Positions 1 through 14,150 of a stretch of 64,000 nucleotides of DNA are shown here, piece after piece. A program made the position numbers and the translations under genes. Positions within the stretch are counted from its first letter, which is position 1; each line of letters starts with the position of its first letter. The stretch comes from Scolanthus callimorphus (taxonomy: Eukaryota > Cnidaria > Anthozoa > Actiniaria > Edwardsiidae), in NCBI GenBank assembly GCA_033964015.1, contig CM066921.1, forward strand, positions 25,029,355 to 25,093,354, read 5' to 3'. The notes beneath the pieces were generated by a model that saw only the letters and a list, made by a program, of their open reading frames with translations, ran no database searches and was not told the DNA's origin.

Positions 1-117
1 TTGATAAACCCTGTTTGGATAAGGTCCAGAGGAGTTTGTGTTTTAAGCCATTCAAAACACGTGTGCTTAGCACTCGAGATGTTATACCTGATAACACCGC
101 TGTTTGTGTTTTTAATA

Positions 118-763
118 ATTCTCGCATTCAAGAATCTACGTGTTGTACGAGTTCAGGAACAAGATTTCTACATATAAACGCAACTTCCAAGAATTGAAGC
201 TCATCATTTCTCTCTTTTGTGCTGTTTCGAAACATAGGTACGCAGAGGGTATGGAAGCTATTTGCTTTTATTCGAATGGTATAGGTGCGGGGTTGAGGAA
301 TAAGCTAGCTAGTGGGACTTGTTTTTATATGATCAATAAGAAATTTGCTTCCTTTGGCGTTTACATGATTTTGTGGATGCTTTGTGCAATATTTTAACAA
401 GGCAATATTTTAAAAGCCCAAATGAGCCGTTCAATTGCCTCCTCTCTTGTCACTTGTATTATGATATTTAGTTACTTTGTTTACGCTTCTTCTTTTCTTG
501 TTACAACCTTTTAATTTACGATAAGTATCAGGCTACACTTATGTTTCATAGATATTTTCCCATGAGGTCGTTTGCTTTGGAGTTTTGTTTACGTGATTTT
601 GTGAATCATTGTGCAATATAGCTAAGTCGGGCAATGAAATATCTCCTGGCATGTTTATCAATATTTTATACAAAAATAACTAAGAGCTTCAATTCTTGAC
701 ACTGTCGCGTTTTTTTATGTAGAAATCTTGTTCTTGAACTCGTAGCTTCTTGAATGTGAGAAT
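118..763. repeat. Foldback element with ~90 bp arms
   Basis: The segment at about 118-211 (around the Leu/Phe-rich text 'ctcgcattcaagaatc') reappears in reverse complement at about 684-763, with roughly 470 bp between. No transposase frame is visible, so this is a non-autonomous foldback or MITE-like element. Arms are diverged, and end points are estimated by eye. Confidence 0.55.
232..400. repeat. Direct repeat copy 1 flanking the secreted-protein gene
   Basis: This ~170 bp block, containing 'cagagggtatggaagc' and 'tatgatcaataagaaa', recurs in the same orientation at about 1906-2095, so the small secreted-protein gene lies between two diverged direct copies. A third partial piece sits near 560-620. 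This may reflect a local tandem duplication or a repeat family. Confidence 0.6.
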
Positions 764-1035
764 GTACTAACTACATTCCAAACATATCAAAGTGTTCATA
801 TCAAAGTGTTTTCTTAGTTTGACATTTTATTGAAATATTTTACAAATTACCCACTTCAAATAATAGAGACGAATGCAATATAGTAAACTACGCTATTCTC
901 TATTGCTGTAATATTCTCAATAGCCCACTTATTACAACTCGACAACACGAATTCGGCCAATAGTTTCTTCCCTCGGCTGTTTTGTTGATATTGTTTTAGT
1001 GCAGGGAAGAAAATAACTAGAAGTTATCCAAGACA

Positions 1036-1070
1036 TAAATACACGCCCCGTAGACTGACATCACCTAACA
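1036..1070 (+). promoter_or_regulatory. Putative TATA-like core promoter
   Basis: 'cataaata' at 1036-1043 lies about 95 bp upstream of the start codon at 1136, at a suitable distance for a TATA-type core promoter with initiation around 1065. Inference only; no other element was recognised. Confidence 0.35.
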
Positions 1071-1135
1071 CGCCAGAACATCGTTCACAATAACCGGACT
1101 ACAGTGAACTCCAGACCATACAGTGAGCTCCAAGG

Positions 1136-1597
1136 ATGTTAAAACTTACTATTTTGCTATGTACACTTTTCTCCGTAGCCTATTGTGAGTTATGGACCCC
1201 TGTATGGCCTCCAATACTGCTGAAAGACCTCCCATCGCAAGCTGCAACCGACAACAGCCAGCCAATAATTTGCAACCTTCCAGATTCCGTACCCCCCAAC
1301 GCCAAGGAAGTTTTAATCACCGCATTGGCAATGAGTTGGAAACAAAGTACCTTCCAGCGTCTATATTTCCAAATTTGGACTCAAGAAGGGAACATAAAGT
1401 ACTACAAGTTCTTGAGTATCATTAGAGGGCCATCCGCAACAGCAACCGACTCCGGAAATATGTGGTTTCCAGTGACTACAGATAGGAAGATTCGCGCTGT
1501 GCTACGTATTTCAATGGATGGCATTGGAACCCTCGGAAAGGGAAGACCCAATGGCAAACAAGTCGCATTTTTAGCCTATATTGGATATAGAATGTGA
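1136..1597 (+). CDS. Small secreted protein, family unrecognised
   Basis: An intronless 153-codon frame. Residues 1-17 form a typical signal peptide (basic residue, Leu/Ile-rich core, Ala-Tyr-Cys end), so the mature protein of about 136 aa is probably secreted. The mature part has one cysteine (Cys46), many aromatic residues (WTPVWPP near the new N-terminus), and alternating hydrophobic stretches suggesting a beta-rich fold. There is no membrane segment after the signal peptide. The start is the first in-frame ATG, with a purine at -3 and a TATA-like box about 95 bp upstream. I recognise no family. It may be a cnidarian-specific secreted or matrix protein, but that is a guess. Diverged direct repeats flank the gene at 232-400 and 1906-2095. 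Confidence 0.7.
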   Translation: MLKLTILLCTLFSVAYCELWTPVWPPILLKDLPSQAATDNSQPIICNLPDSVPPNAKEVLITALAMSWKQSTFQRLYFQIWTQEGNIKYYKFLSIIRGPSATATDSGNMWFPVTTDRKIRAVLRISMDGIGTLGKGRPNGKQVAFLAYIGYRM

Positions 1598-1905
1598 ACG
1601 TTAAAGTAAATTTCAAAGGAAGAGATAAGTGGTTACCTGTAATTGCGGTTAAATTACGATGTGTATTACAGAAGAATGACATTTAATAGCGCGAACTTTG
1701 TTTGCCAAGGATAAGATTTGGGGATAAATTGATAAATTCATCTCTCTCATATTTTATGTAATAATATGTCATCAAATTGTTCAACTGATTAAAATCAGGA
1801 TTATCAGCATTCTGTCAGCTAGACAATCCCGTTACGTTTGTTTCTGGTTTGTAAACTCCATTTTTTTTAGAGTGCCCGTTATAAAACGATGTTACCACTA
1901 TTTTA

Positions 1906-2095
1906 ATACATAGGTGCGCAGAGGGTATGGAAGCGATTTGCCTATATTCTAATGGTATGCTGGTACGGGGCAAGGAAAGAGCTAGTATTAGTAAGACTTG
2001 CTTCGTTATATGATCAATAAGAAAATTACCCGTCATTTAATTTGCTTTGGAGTTTGCCTGATTTTAATTTGTGGATGCTTTGTGCAATTGACAAG
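1906..2095. repeat. Direct repeat copy 2 flanking the secreted-protein gene
   Basis: Same orientation as the block at 232-400, with shared segments 'cagagggtatggaagc', 'atatgatcaataagaaa' and 'gtggatgctttgtgcaat'. Copies are diverged by substitutions and small gaps. Confidence 0.6.
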
Positions 2096-2440
2096 CATTT
2101 TAAGCAACTGAAACAATCTCTGACGAAAATTGTAGTATTTGTCAACACCTCACGGTCAAGCCATATGTGGAATGATTTACGGAAGAAAGTGACGGAAGGT
2201 CTGCTTTGATAAGAATTTCGGCAAAAGTAGCAAGAATCAGAAAAAAAAATGGAATGAAAACTAGCAGGTATTACAGAGAGTTTCGTCCGCCATTGATTTT
2301 GGCTTGGTAACGCTATAAAAGACCTGAAAAAGATTTCAAGCTTCCAACAGGATTCGAACCCCCGACCACGATACAGTGTGTGACGAATACACTGAGCAGA
2401 AGGCAGAACTAGCGGCTTCGGTCAAATGTTCGGTTCTTAT

Positions 2441-5400
2441 AGTGCAGCCGCTTGTGCAAAATTGTTCAGTTTTATGGCAAAGCTACCAAATTTGGCACAA
2501 ATAATGCTAACCACCCATAGATTAATATTACATATGGCCCCACCCGGGGTCCGCCCTGGATCCATCCCATAATTTCAGTTTCAGACGCCGGTAAGGTTTC
2601 TCATTGAAAATGTATGTTTCTGTCTATTTTAAAAAGTTTATGTGTATATCCTTCCATTAACTCCAAAGAATGTGGTTGTTACAAAATATCCCATAATTTA
2701 CTTTTAAGGTGGCTCGGGAGAAAAATAAAATAATTATAAAAAGTCTTGCAAGGGTATTATCTACGTGCTACAGCCACCAAAATTCCCACAAAGAACAATA
2801 ACTATTCAAAGATTTAATCGACGCATGGCTCCACCAGGGATCTGCCCTGCATCCCATAATTTCAGTTTTAGCTGTCGGTTAGGTAATCATAAAAAAAATG
2901 TATTGATCTGTCTATTTCGCAAATTTTGTGCTTACATCCTTTCATTAGCTCCAAGGAATGTGGTTGATACAAAATATCCCATAATTTTAACTTTTAAGGT
3001 GGCTCGGGAAAAATACTAAATAATTATTCATAAAGTCTTGCATGGGTATTTTTTACATGCTAGAGCCACCAAAATTCGCACGAGCAAGAATAACTATACA
3101 AAATTACATCGACACATGGCTCGCCCGGGATCCGCCCTGGTTCCATTCTATAATTTGATTTAAATTGTTAAGGTGGCTCATAAGAAAAATAAGTGGATAT
3201 GTGTGTTAATTATACAAATGTAATGTTGATGTCATTACATGTGCAATAAAAGATTTAAGGGATTGAAAACATCCCATAATTTGTAAAGTTAACGATAGAG
3301 TAAACCTTCGAGATAACGTATGATGACAATTGTTTTGTTTTTAGATTAGTCAATAAGTACTAAGAGTAAAAACTTCAATATTCACAAAAAAAATTGAGTT
3401 TAACTGTCTTGTTTTTCCCCTGTACCAGAAACATATAACTTAGCTGAAACAAGCAACGGTGAACAAGCTGCGGATTATTCGTAGCGAGATTATGACCATA
3501 TCTGGTGAATAATGAACTCTCGCCTGCTTGCCCAAGTAGGTTTTCTCTTGATAATATTTCATTTTTTCGCTTCGAATAAAGTAGAGCAATAGTGGTAAGT
3601 GATAAGTATACTGACATTTAACATCTTGAAGTCCTTCAACAACATTTTCAAAATCAGTTCAATTATTGATTCTGCGAATATTCCGCAGCTTAGCACTAAA
3701 GCAATGTATGTTTGTTACACGTTTCAACTCACTTATATGTTTCTTCCTGTACTTCCTTACAAGATTCAGGGGTTATAATCTTTAATCCTGTTTACTATGT
3801 TGAGGAGGCAAAAGCCTTCGACGTACGCTGCAGTCATCTTTGGGGTTACTTTGCCCATTTCATTTCATACGAAAACCTTTGAGATTGCCTCAAGTTGTTT
3901 TAGCCACTACCACCAAGCAGAAGCACGTCATAAAATCTGAGCGCAAAAATACTTTCCTGCGTAAACATAAGGCTTGCCTGCAATTGTACCATTTGTTTGT
4001 TCTCCTGCTGTTAGTGCTCCAGATGTTTACACAACTTCAAAGGGTAAACGCTTTCATTTTGCTGCAGATTTGATGGGCTAACAGCAAAAAATATGTTCTC
4101 ACAAGAGAAAATATCCAGCACAGTTATTCGTGAAGGTTGCCCCCCAACTTGGAACAGTTCGTTTGAAATATTTTGTAGCCATGGTAGCCGATTGCTTTAC
4201 ATGGCAGAGCGTGACAAAGGCACGGTGTAGGGTAAAATCAGTTTGGCCTATTTTAGCAGCTGCATTTACGTTATCTAAAGCATTGAAATAGCATTTATGA
4301 TAGCAAAGTTGTTTTTTGTTCATTTAGACACCTTACGTTTACGGACTACCTTCGGGGTACTTTTTTGGTTAAAATGGCATAATTTCACACAAAACTGGTC
4401 GTATCTTTACAAGTGATACCTCATTTTAAAGCTTATATCCTGGGCTAAACTATGGTATATAATTTGTTTATCAAACTTTTTTATGGAGTTCCCTTTCCGA
4501 TGCATCAGTTCAACTTTTTAGAGTTACAACCTCGCCAGTATTTGCTATTTTCATTCATTGACCCCATATTAGCGTTGACTAAGATTCTTTCCTTTTCAAT
4601 AATTTTTTCTACATTCTGGCTCTAAAATCGGCTCTTTTTAAAATTTCAAAAATCCCCGACGTGTTTTTTTTAGAACACACTTAAGTCCATGGTAAAATGT
4701 TTTCAGGGATGGAGCGGAAAGTTAAAACATTGTAAAAAGGAAAAACATAGTTTAAATGTTTGTTAAGTTACTATTCTTTGTTCGATTTAGGTGGCTGTAG
4801 CACATAACTAAAACCCTTGCGAGACTCTATTGATGACTATTTCATATTTCTCCCGAGCCACCTTTAAAGTAAAGAGTATGGGATATTCTGTAACAACCAC
4901 ATTCCTGGATGCTAATGAAAGGATATACGACTTAAAATTGCATAAAAAACAGATACATACATTTTTTAATGACTTTATTTATCATTATTGTGTTTTTCTC
5001 CCGAGCCACCTTAAAAGTAAATATTATGGGATTACTTGTAATAACCACATTCCTTGTAGCTAATGAAAGGATGCAAGCATAAAACTTGCAAAATAAACAG
5101 ATAAGTACATTTTTAATAAGCAACCTTACCGACAGCTGATACTGAAATTATGGGATGCAGGGCGGATCACAGGTGGAGCCATGTGTCGATTTAATCTTTG
5201 GATAGCTATTGTTCTTTGTGGGAATTTTGGTGGTTCTAACACGTAGATAATACCCTTGCGAGAATTTATTAATGGTTATTTTATTTTTTCTCCCGAGCCA
5301 CCTTAAAAGTAAAATTATGGGATATTTTGTAACAACCATATTCCTAAGAGCTAATGGAAGGTTATACACATAAATTTTTTGAAATAGACAGATATCTACA

Positions 5401-5583
5401 TTTTTCAATGGGCAACCTTACCCGCGTCTAAAACTGAAATTATGGGATGGATCCAGGGCGGACCCCGGGTGGGGCCATATGTAATATTAATCTATGGGTG
5501 GTTAGCATTATTTGTGCCAAATTTGGTAGCTTTGCCATAAAATTGAACAATTCAGCTATTTTTCTGCACCAAGCGGCTGCACT
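2441..5583. mobile_element. 3.1 kb foldback element with ~300 bp internal repeats
   Basis: The left end ('agtgcagccgcttg', 2441) is the reverse complement of the right end (to 5583), and the match continues inward for about 700 bp. Inside each arm a unit of about 300 bp recurs two to three times, marked by 'ggtggctcggga', 'cccataattt' and 'gccctg.atcc'. The central ~1.5 kb (3240-4790) is AT-rich, with no coding frame I recognise. It is a non-autonomous foldback element; the superfamily is unknown and I saw no clear target-site duplication. Confidence 0.75.
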
Positions 5584-6339
5584 ATTACAGCTGTTTGAGT
5601 ATTCTGCGAACTCTCGCGCTCTATCCAATCAGGGGCCGGGCACCCAACGATCATTTTCGGTAAAACATCTGTTGCGGATGGGGGAATGAGAGCTGAAAAT
5701 TTCGCTTCAGAATTTCAAACTTAAAAGGGTCACCTAAAATTATCGGCTAGAGTTTTCCCCTAATATTTTCCGGGACTTGATTTCAACAAGATCCCCTCGA
5801 TTTTTCGAATTGCACAAAAAGGTTGAAGTTTATTAATTTTGTTGAGATTTTTGCCGTTAAAAAGGTCACCTAAAATTATCGGATAGAGTTTTTTCCCCTA
5901 ATATTTTCCGGGACTTGATTTCAACCCCTAAAATTTTCGCAATCCAAAACTTTCAGCTACGAAATCCTAGACTGCTTGCAGCCCCTTCTTCAGCGAACGT
6001 CCGTAAATCGAGGGAACTTCTTTTTTCTTGCGGCGCGCTTCTATTTGTTTTACAGTGTCAAGTTACTCAGGAGAGGGGGAGAGACGCGCCACGGGGGGAA
6101 AACGCCGAAAGAAGCCGTTACTTTCGTTACAAGCCAGAGTCAAAATCTCGCTACTACAGAGCCCTATGTAATACCATGGCACTAAAATTCGCTAAGATCT
6201 CGCTTTATGCTACAGAGTCCGATATTATTAGGTATAAAGGCATTATTAGTTTGGGTCGCCTGTGATCATATCGGAGTCGAAATTCGTGACTCGATATGCG
6301 CCTTTAAAGACTTGGATTTTCGATTTCTTCGCATCATAT
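5584..6339. other. Gene-free repeat stretch with a local duplication
   Basis: No gene seen. A ~60 bp segment ('gtcacctaaaattatcgg' onward) occurs at 5729-5790 and again at 5861-5923. The part at 5635-5720 is related in reverse complement to 21182-21262, showing a dispersed repeat family. Confidence 0.5.
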
Positions 6340-6460
6340 CCAGCATTTTAAGCCAAGTCTGCGTTTTATACCAAGTCTGCAGTCTGCATTTTATACCGAA
6401 TCTGCGTTTTACCCCTAGTCTGCAGTCTGCAGCCCGCAGTCTGCGTTTTATACTGACCGA
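6340..6460. repeat. Minisatellite based on 'agtctgcgttttatacc'
   Basis: Imperfect tandem repeats of a 17 bp unit mixed with the 7 bp unit 'agtctgc'. It lies about 200 bp upstream of the RPS9 promoter. Confidence 0.7.
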
Positions 6461-6614
6461 TAAAACTTCGCTAAAATCGCCGTATGTTTCTAGAAGTCTA
6501 ACAAAAAAAAATTCTGATCAGTTATCTACGTAAACGAAGGCAGTGGCGGGTACCCTGTGGTAAAAAGTCATTGCCCCCTATAGGGGGTAAGATACAATGC
6601 GAGTCCACGTGTAG

Positions 6615-8711
<2,097 letters not shown>

Positions 8712-8773
8712 GTGGGTCCATTTAGAATGCTAGGAATTTTTCTTAAAGGGAATCCTGGCTGTTTAGCCTTTTC

Positions 8774-9265
8774 AAGCTCAGAGGAAACTTCTGTAAACAA
8801 CATTCGACAAAAGTTTATAACTGTAAAGAAACCCAATTAGGCCAATGCGACTCATTTTGCTTTGCCCAGATTCTAATTTGAATTTCATGGGTGCCGGCAT
8901 ATTGGAAACATGACCTCACTCTTGTTCCAAAAATTATGTATTTGTTAATGAGGATGGCATATGCAGCTTATCCTAAATCGAATTTCTTCTTTTTTACCCT
9001 CTCAACATAGAAATTGTGTTCTTGGTGCTCTTATTCTGGTTATACAGTAAGTGTAGTGAGCAAAGCCTATTTCAGTGCATTCATGGAAATGCATACCATA
9101 ATTGATAGCGCAAGAATGACCTTTCCAAGATGCCAGCGCCTGCGCAATTCAAATTAGAATCTCTTCAAAGCAAAATGAGTCGCGTCAACCTAATTGGGTT
9201 TATTTTCAGTTAAAAACTTTTGTTGAATGTTTTTTGGTTGTTTAAGTTTCCTCTGAGCTTGAAAA
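8774..9265. mobile_element. ~490 bp MITE just downstream of RPS9
   Basis: The outer arms 'tttcaagctcagaggaaac' (left) and 'gtttcctctgagcttgaaa' (right) are inverse copies. The arms continue inward through 'cccaattaggccaatgcg' and 'attctaatttgaat' and their inverses near 9140-9200. It starts about 60 bp after the RPS9 stop codon, and the nearest AATAAA (9297-9302) lies beyond it. Confidence 0.75.
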
Positions 9266-10138
9266 AAATCACACATTATTATGATGTAATAATTCCAATA
9301 AATTAGATTTTGTTGTAATATTACTTGTCAAACCACCGAAAACCGCCAGAAATAGCATACTCAGAATGCCACGCAAGGAATGAAACACCAATGACCAATT
9401 GCCAAGCAATCTTTTGTTGAAATAGGTGTATAAAAGGGACAGATCATTTGAATTTTGATGGGAAGAATAGGGGCGACTTTCCATACTCAATATTTTGTTT
9501 ATTGATTCATTGAATATTTTTTCTGTGGACTGCAACTGTTTGATATTTTGTTCAGGGACTTAATGACCATTTATATTCTTTAGGAATTTGTACACCTGCC
9601 CCATCAAAATGTTACAGGTGTATCCCTAAAATGGTGAAGTTCCAGTGTTTTCCTAGCTACCTAGTACTATGTTGCTACTGTATATGCACTGCAGTAAATA
9701 GAGCAAACAAGACGTTGGTAGAACTTTTTCCATCAGCATATCAAAATGGCAGCCTCACAGTCAAATCACAGTAATGTGAGAGAATGCTTTCTTTTTTTTG
9801 TGCCTTGAACAAAAACACAGTTTTTGTCAAGCTTACCTGGTAGATGCAAATACTGTTAAAATCCCTGGCACAATCAAGCAAACCCAGGAAATAAAAATAA
9901 TGAATATGTTGCAAACCTAGATTCTGATTAAACCCTTTTCAACCCTACACTGATGCTTGCAATTGTTTCTCAGATTTTAGTAATGCAAAATATTTATTTA
10001 CATTTAATTGAATACACATCTAAGTTTCCACCAAACAAATGGATCATGCACAACTAAGAAAATAAACCCCATCATTTTGCTTTCAGACATCCACTCATTT
10101 ATTTTCATGTTTTTGTCTATGTTCTGAATTTCTTTGGT
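9266..10138. other. Gene-free stretch, dispersed repeat
   Basis: No gene seen. The block at about 9325-9445 ('ccgccagaaatagc', 'gaatgaaacaccaatgacca') is related to 61925-62020 and more distantly to 10470-10600, so it is a dispersed family. Confidence 0.45.
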
Positions 10139-10139
10139 A

Positions 10140-10400
10140 AGCTGTTGGGTTGTTGTGGTGCTGGGCTGTTGGGTTGTTGTGCTGCTCAACAACCCAACAA
10201 ACAAACAGCTCAACGAACCAACAACCTATTAGACAAACAACCCAACCCAACAACTGCTGTTGGGTTGTTGTGTTGGGCTGTTGGGTTGTTCAGCTGTTGT
10301 GTTGGGTTGTTCGGCTGTTGGGTTGGGCTGTTGAATTGTTGGGCTGTTGGGTTGTTTCGTCCAATGGTCTTATTGTTCTTGGGCTGTTGGGTCCAACATA
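10140..10400. repeat. Minisatellite of 'gttgggctgttgggttgtt' type with a strand switch
   Basis: Tandem TTG/GGG-rich units run at 10140-10186, flip to the complementary CAACCCAAC form at about 10187-10255, and return to the first orientation up to 10400. Low-complexity open frames here on both strands are not genes. Confidence 0.8.
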
Positions 10401-10885
10401 AAACCCAACGCGGGACACTCACCTCTAAAACGCAACTGGTATATCAAAAATCGCCATAGTGGTTGTTCCCAGGGTGCCTCGTAGGGAATTAAACACATAG
10501 AGCAACCTTTATTGAAATATAGGTATACACCTAATTCAACAAAGGTTGCTTTTGGCTTTGGTCATTGAAGCATGGAATGCAATGGGATTCTCAGCCTGAG
10601 TGACCACCAAACACTAAGTTTCAAAGACCAATTCCTAAAGCAGTCTTTTTGTATAAGGTGTATGTATTTTGAGGGTGTGTTAAAAGTATAAAACCTTGTT
10701 TACACTGGGTTGTCATTACTGGTTCTAACCTATTTCTTTTCTTTTCCATGTTCTCTGTTCCCTTCTTCTGGATGGAAATGAACAGACTCCAGTAACAGCT
10801 ATTCAAAGAAAATGCTGTAGCCCTCTTATGCAATAAATATCAATTACAAAGAATTCTTGTGTTTTATTGAATGCATTGTGTACTT

Positions 10886-11115
10886 TTAAAGAGCCCGTGT
10901 CAGCCACTCCTTTGTTGTTTCCTTCGATATTAGAACACAAATTAAGTGTAGAAATTTCTAAATAGACATCTAAAAACAAAGTTTCAGATTTGATTTACCA
11001 AATTCAATCTTGAAAATTGCTCTATATTCTCTAAATCAGCCGATGGAAATGGATGTTTTCTCCGACTTGCCAAGTTGCTATGCTGTCAAAATGGCGGCTG
11101 ACACAAGCTGTTTAA
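10886..11115. mobile_element. MITE family A copy 1, TTAA-flanked, ~230 bp
   Basis: Starts 'TTAAAGAGCCCGTGTCAGCC' and ends with the near-inverse 'GGCTGACACAAGCTGTTTAA'. A second full copy in the opposite orientation is at 16622-16855, and a partial one is at 17284-17313. TTAA at both ends suggests a piggyBac-like TTAA target, but the ends are palindromic so this is not certain. The right arm contains the YY1-like string 'aaaatggcggc'. Confidence 0.75.
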
Positions 11116-11187
11116 AAACACGGCACTGTAAATAGAGCCGGTTTTAAATGACTGAAAATGACATGCATGGCACGCAACATCTGTAAA

Positions 11188-11839
11188 AAAATCAGACGTG
11201 ATGGGAGGTTTCCCTATGGGGCTACCTTAAAATAATTTCTATCTTATCGACTGTCATTATCGTTATCGTTTTTTTAGCTGTGTGATTTGGCCTCATGTGG
11301 CATGGTTATGAATGTTCTCGCCTCAGGCTTCTCAGAGCAATACCACAGGAATCCACTAATGAGATTCCTGTGAAAGAGGCTTGCCTGACACCAGGGGGAA
11401 GTCTTCATGTTTGTGAAGCACATTACGGTACATTGTTATGGCTGCTAGCAGAAACACACAACTCACATGTTTCTGCTGCTACTAAATCAATCGTCATTAA
11501 ATAGTTGATCCACTGAGAGGGTCTGCCTTGTGCAATAGTTGGACCATTGTTGAATGTTTTTTTGAGCTTTCTGGAATACTGTCCCTTACATCCCCTTGAA
11601 TTTCTGCCATGATGATAACTAACTCCCGACTCCCGTTTGGAACTTCTGTCTTTTGGCGAAACGCCAACTGCTCCTACTGAGAGCCATGATGATAACTAAC
11701 TCCCGACTCCCGTTTGGAACTTCTGTCTTTTGGCGAAACGCCAACTGCTCCTACTGAGAGTCAAAGAAATTCAAGGGGATGTAAGGGATATTATTTTAAG
11801 GTAGCCCCATAGGGAAACCTCCCATCACATGTCTGATTT
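11188..11839. mobile_element. ~650 bp foldback with internal 76 bp tandem duplication
   Basis: 'atcagacgtgatgggagg' (left) pairs with 'cccatcacatgtctgat' (right), and the match runs on through 'tttccctatggggctacc'. Inside, 'ccatgatgataactaact' begins a ~76 bp unit present twice (about 11609-11684 and 11684-11760), itself bracketed by the inverted pair 'cccttacatccccttgaa'. An internal 69-codon frame (11295-11504, plus) has no recognised similarity. Confidence 0.7.
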
Positions 11840-12055
11840 CGCCAATAGGGAGGTAGCGGCTGTTCCAGAGCTCCCCGCATCGTCATCTCTCGGCGGGCGA
11901 GGCTCCAGGGGCACAGAACGGGCCTGTTCCTCAGTAAAGGTGTTGCTTGCCCCTTTTTCGCTACTGGCTGGAAAAATGGAAAGGTAATCCCTTGCTGGGA
12001 AATATTTTTGCATTTAAACCTTGCTGGCAAAAAAATCGCGTGCTGGCAAATCATG

Positions 12056-12219
12056 ATAGACCAATTTCAATATTTTAAAATTCAAACTTGGATACGAGGC
12101 TCATGGGAATAAACAAAAAATAAATTATTCGTTTTTCGATGACGATGCGATTTCTTTTGTGTTATTCCCATGAGTCTCGGACTCAAGTAAGAATTTTAAT
12201 ACATCGAAATTGGTCTATT
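12056..12219. mobile_element. ~164 bp MITE
   Basis: Ends 'atagaccaatttc' / 'gaaattggtctat', with a second internal inverted pair 'gaggctcatgggaat' / 'attcccatgagtctc'. No coding content. Confidence 0.7.
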
Positions 12220-12721
12220 GCATTTTATGGACTATATTTAGGACTTTCTACTCTTTTTCTTAAACTTTTTGAGAGTATTCCAGGTCTGTCGTGATTTGTG
12301 GCATTATGACGCGTGTTGGCTGAGAAACATTTTCTCTTCACTCCCTGTAAATTTGTGACTCCTTCTAGATCTCCAGGCAAAACGGAACAGACATAAAGTG
12401 TTTGCCAGCGCAATTGTGAAAAGACCAGTTGAGACTGTCGTGAAAGCAGTTCATGAGTAATTCACTATCCACCTGCTATCCAATCAAATGCAATATGTAA
12501 TTCGATAATTCAACAACAAACCAATCAGTGAGGTTAATCACCATCTCCCCTTTTCGTGAGCGACGTAATCACAAGTTATTATGTATTGTTATCTCTACGC
12601 GATCTGATTGGCTGAAGGATCAAAGATCATGCCCTCAACCAATCACAACCTGAAGCAATCGCAATTACTGAGTAATTTGTAATTACTCACGACTGTCATG
12701 TGAAAAGTGCTCTATCCACAG

Positions 12722-12876
12722 AGATTTTCTGCAGAAACACATCCATGGGAAAAGCTGAATTTCCCAAGGCACACGCATAGGAAGTGTTCGGAATTCACAT
12801 GGGAAATCCGAACACTTCCCATTCTTTTACCCTGGGAAATTCAGCTTTTCCCATGGATGAGTTTCTGCAGAAATTC
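12722..12876. repeat. Palindromic repeat
   Basis: 'ctgcagaaacacatccat' with 'gggaaaagctgaatttccca' on the left is mirrored by 'tgggaaattcagcttttccc' and 'atggatgagtttctgcag' on the right, with the central pair 'gaagtgttcgga' / 'tccgaacacttc'. A near-complete hairpin of about 155 bp. Confidence 0.7.
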
Positions 12877-12929
12877 CCTGTGATCTACGCATTTACCAAA
12901 CGGACGCTCGATATATGTCGTGAAGCTCT

Positions 12930-13130
12930 CATTCTCATACCAAGAGTTTTCCGGCTCGTCACCTCGCGGGGGAAGCTCTGGTCGCGACCGTTTGAGGACC
13001 TTCGCTGATTGGCGGATTTTGAACGTTGGGGCATGCGCATAAAAGCTATTTCCCTCAACGGCTCTGTATAAAATCAATCTCCATGCTGTCACCAGAGCCA
13101 CTCCCGCGAGGAGACGAGCCGGGGAACTCT
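12930..13130. mobile_element. MITE family B copy 1
   Basis: Related to 18698-18920 and 34196-34414 through 'ggctcgtcacctcgcggg', 'gcatgcgca', 'caacggctctgtat' and 'gaggagacgagccgggga'. The right end is degraded. Confidence 0.7.
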
Positions 13131-13377
13131 GACAAACCAAACTAAAACCACCCAATTGCACTTTGTTTACTACTTTTAGACACAATTTGGCGTGAACTGC
13201 TTCGTTTTAGGCAGGAATTATCATTACGACTTATGAAGCATGGTTCATGGTTTTACGTTTTGCAGAGCAATGTTAACTGAAACAGGTGTATACCCGTGAG
13301 GCTCTCAGCCAGATATGAAACAGAACCCGCGCCGAGAGAAAGAACTTTCTGCGCATGCATGTTATAGAGTCCTAAAT

Positions 13378-14150
<773 letters not shown>

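Noticed and set aside
2340..2430. tRNA-like B box on the minus strand ('gggttcgaatcc')
   Set aside because: No convincing A box or stems at the right spacing; at best a worn SINE head.
10145..10459. Overlapping frames on both strands rich in Gly-Cys-Trp or Gln-Pro-Asn
   Set aside because: Products of a minisatellite; no start context or homology.
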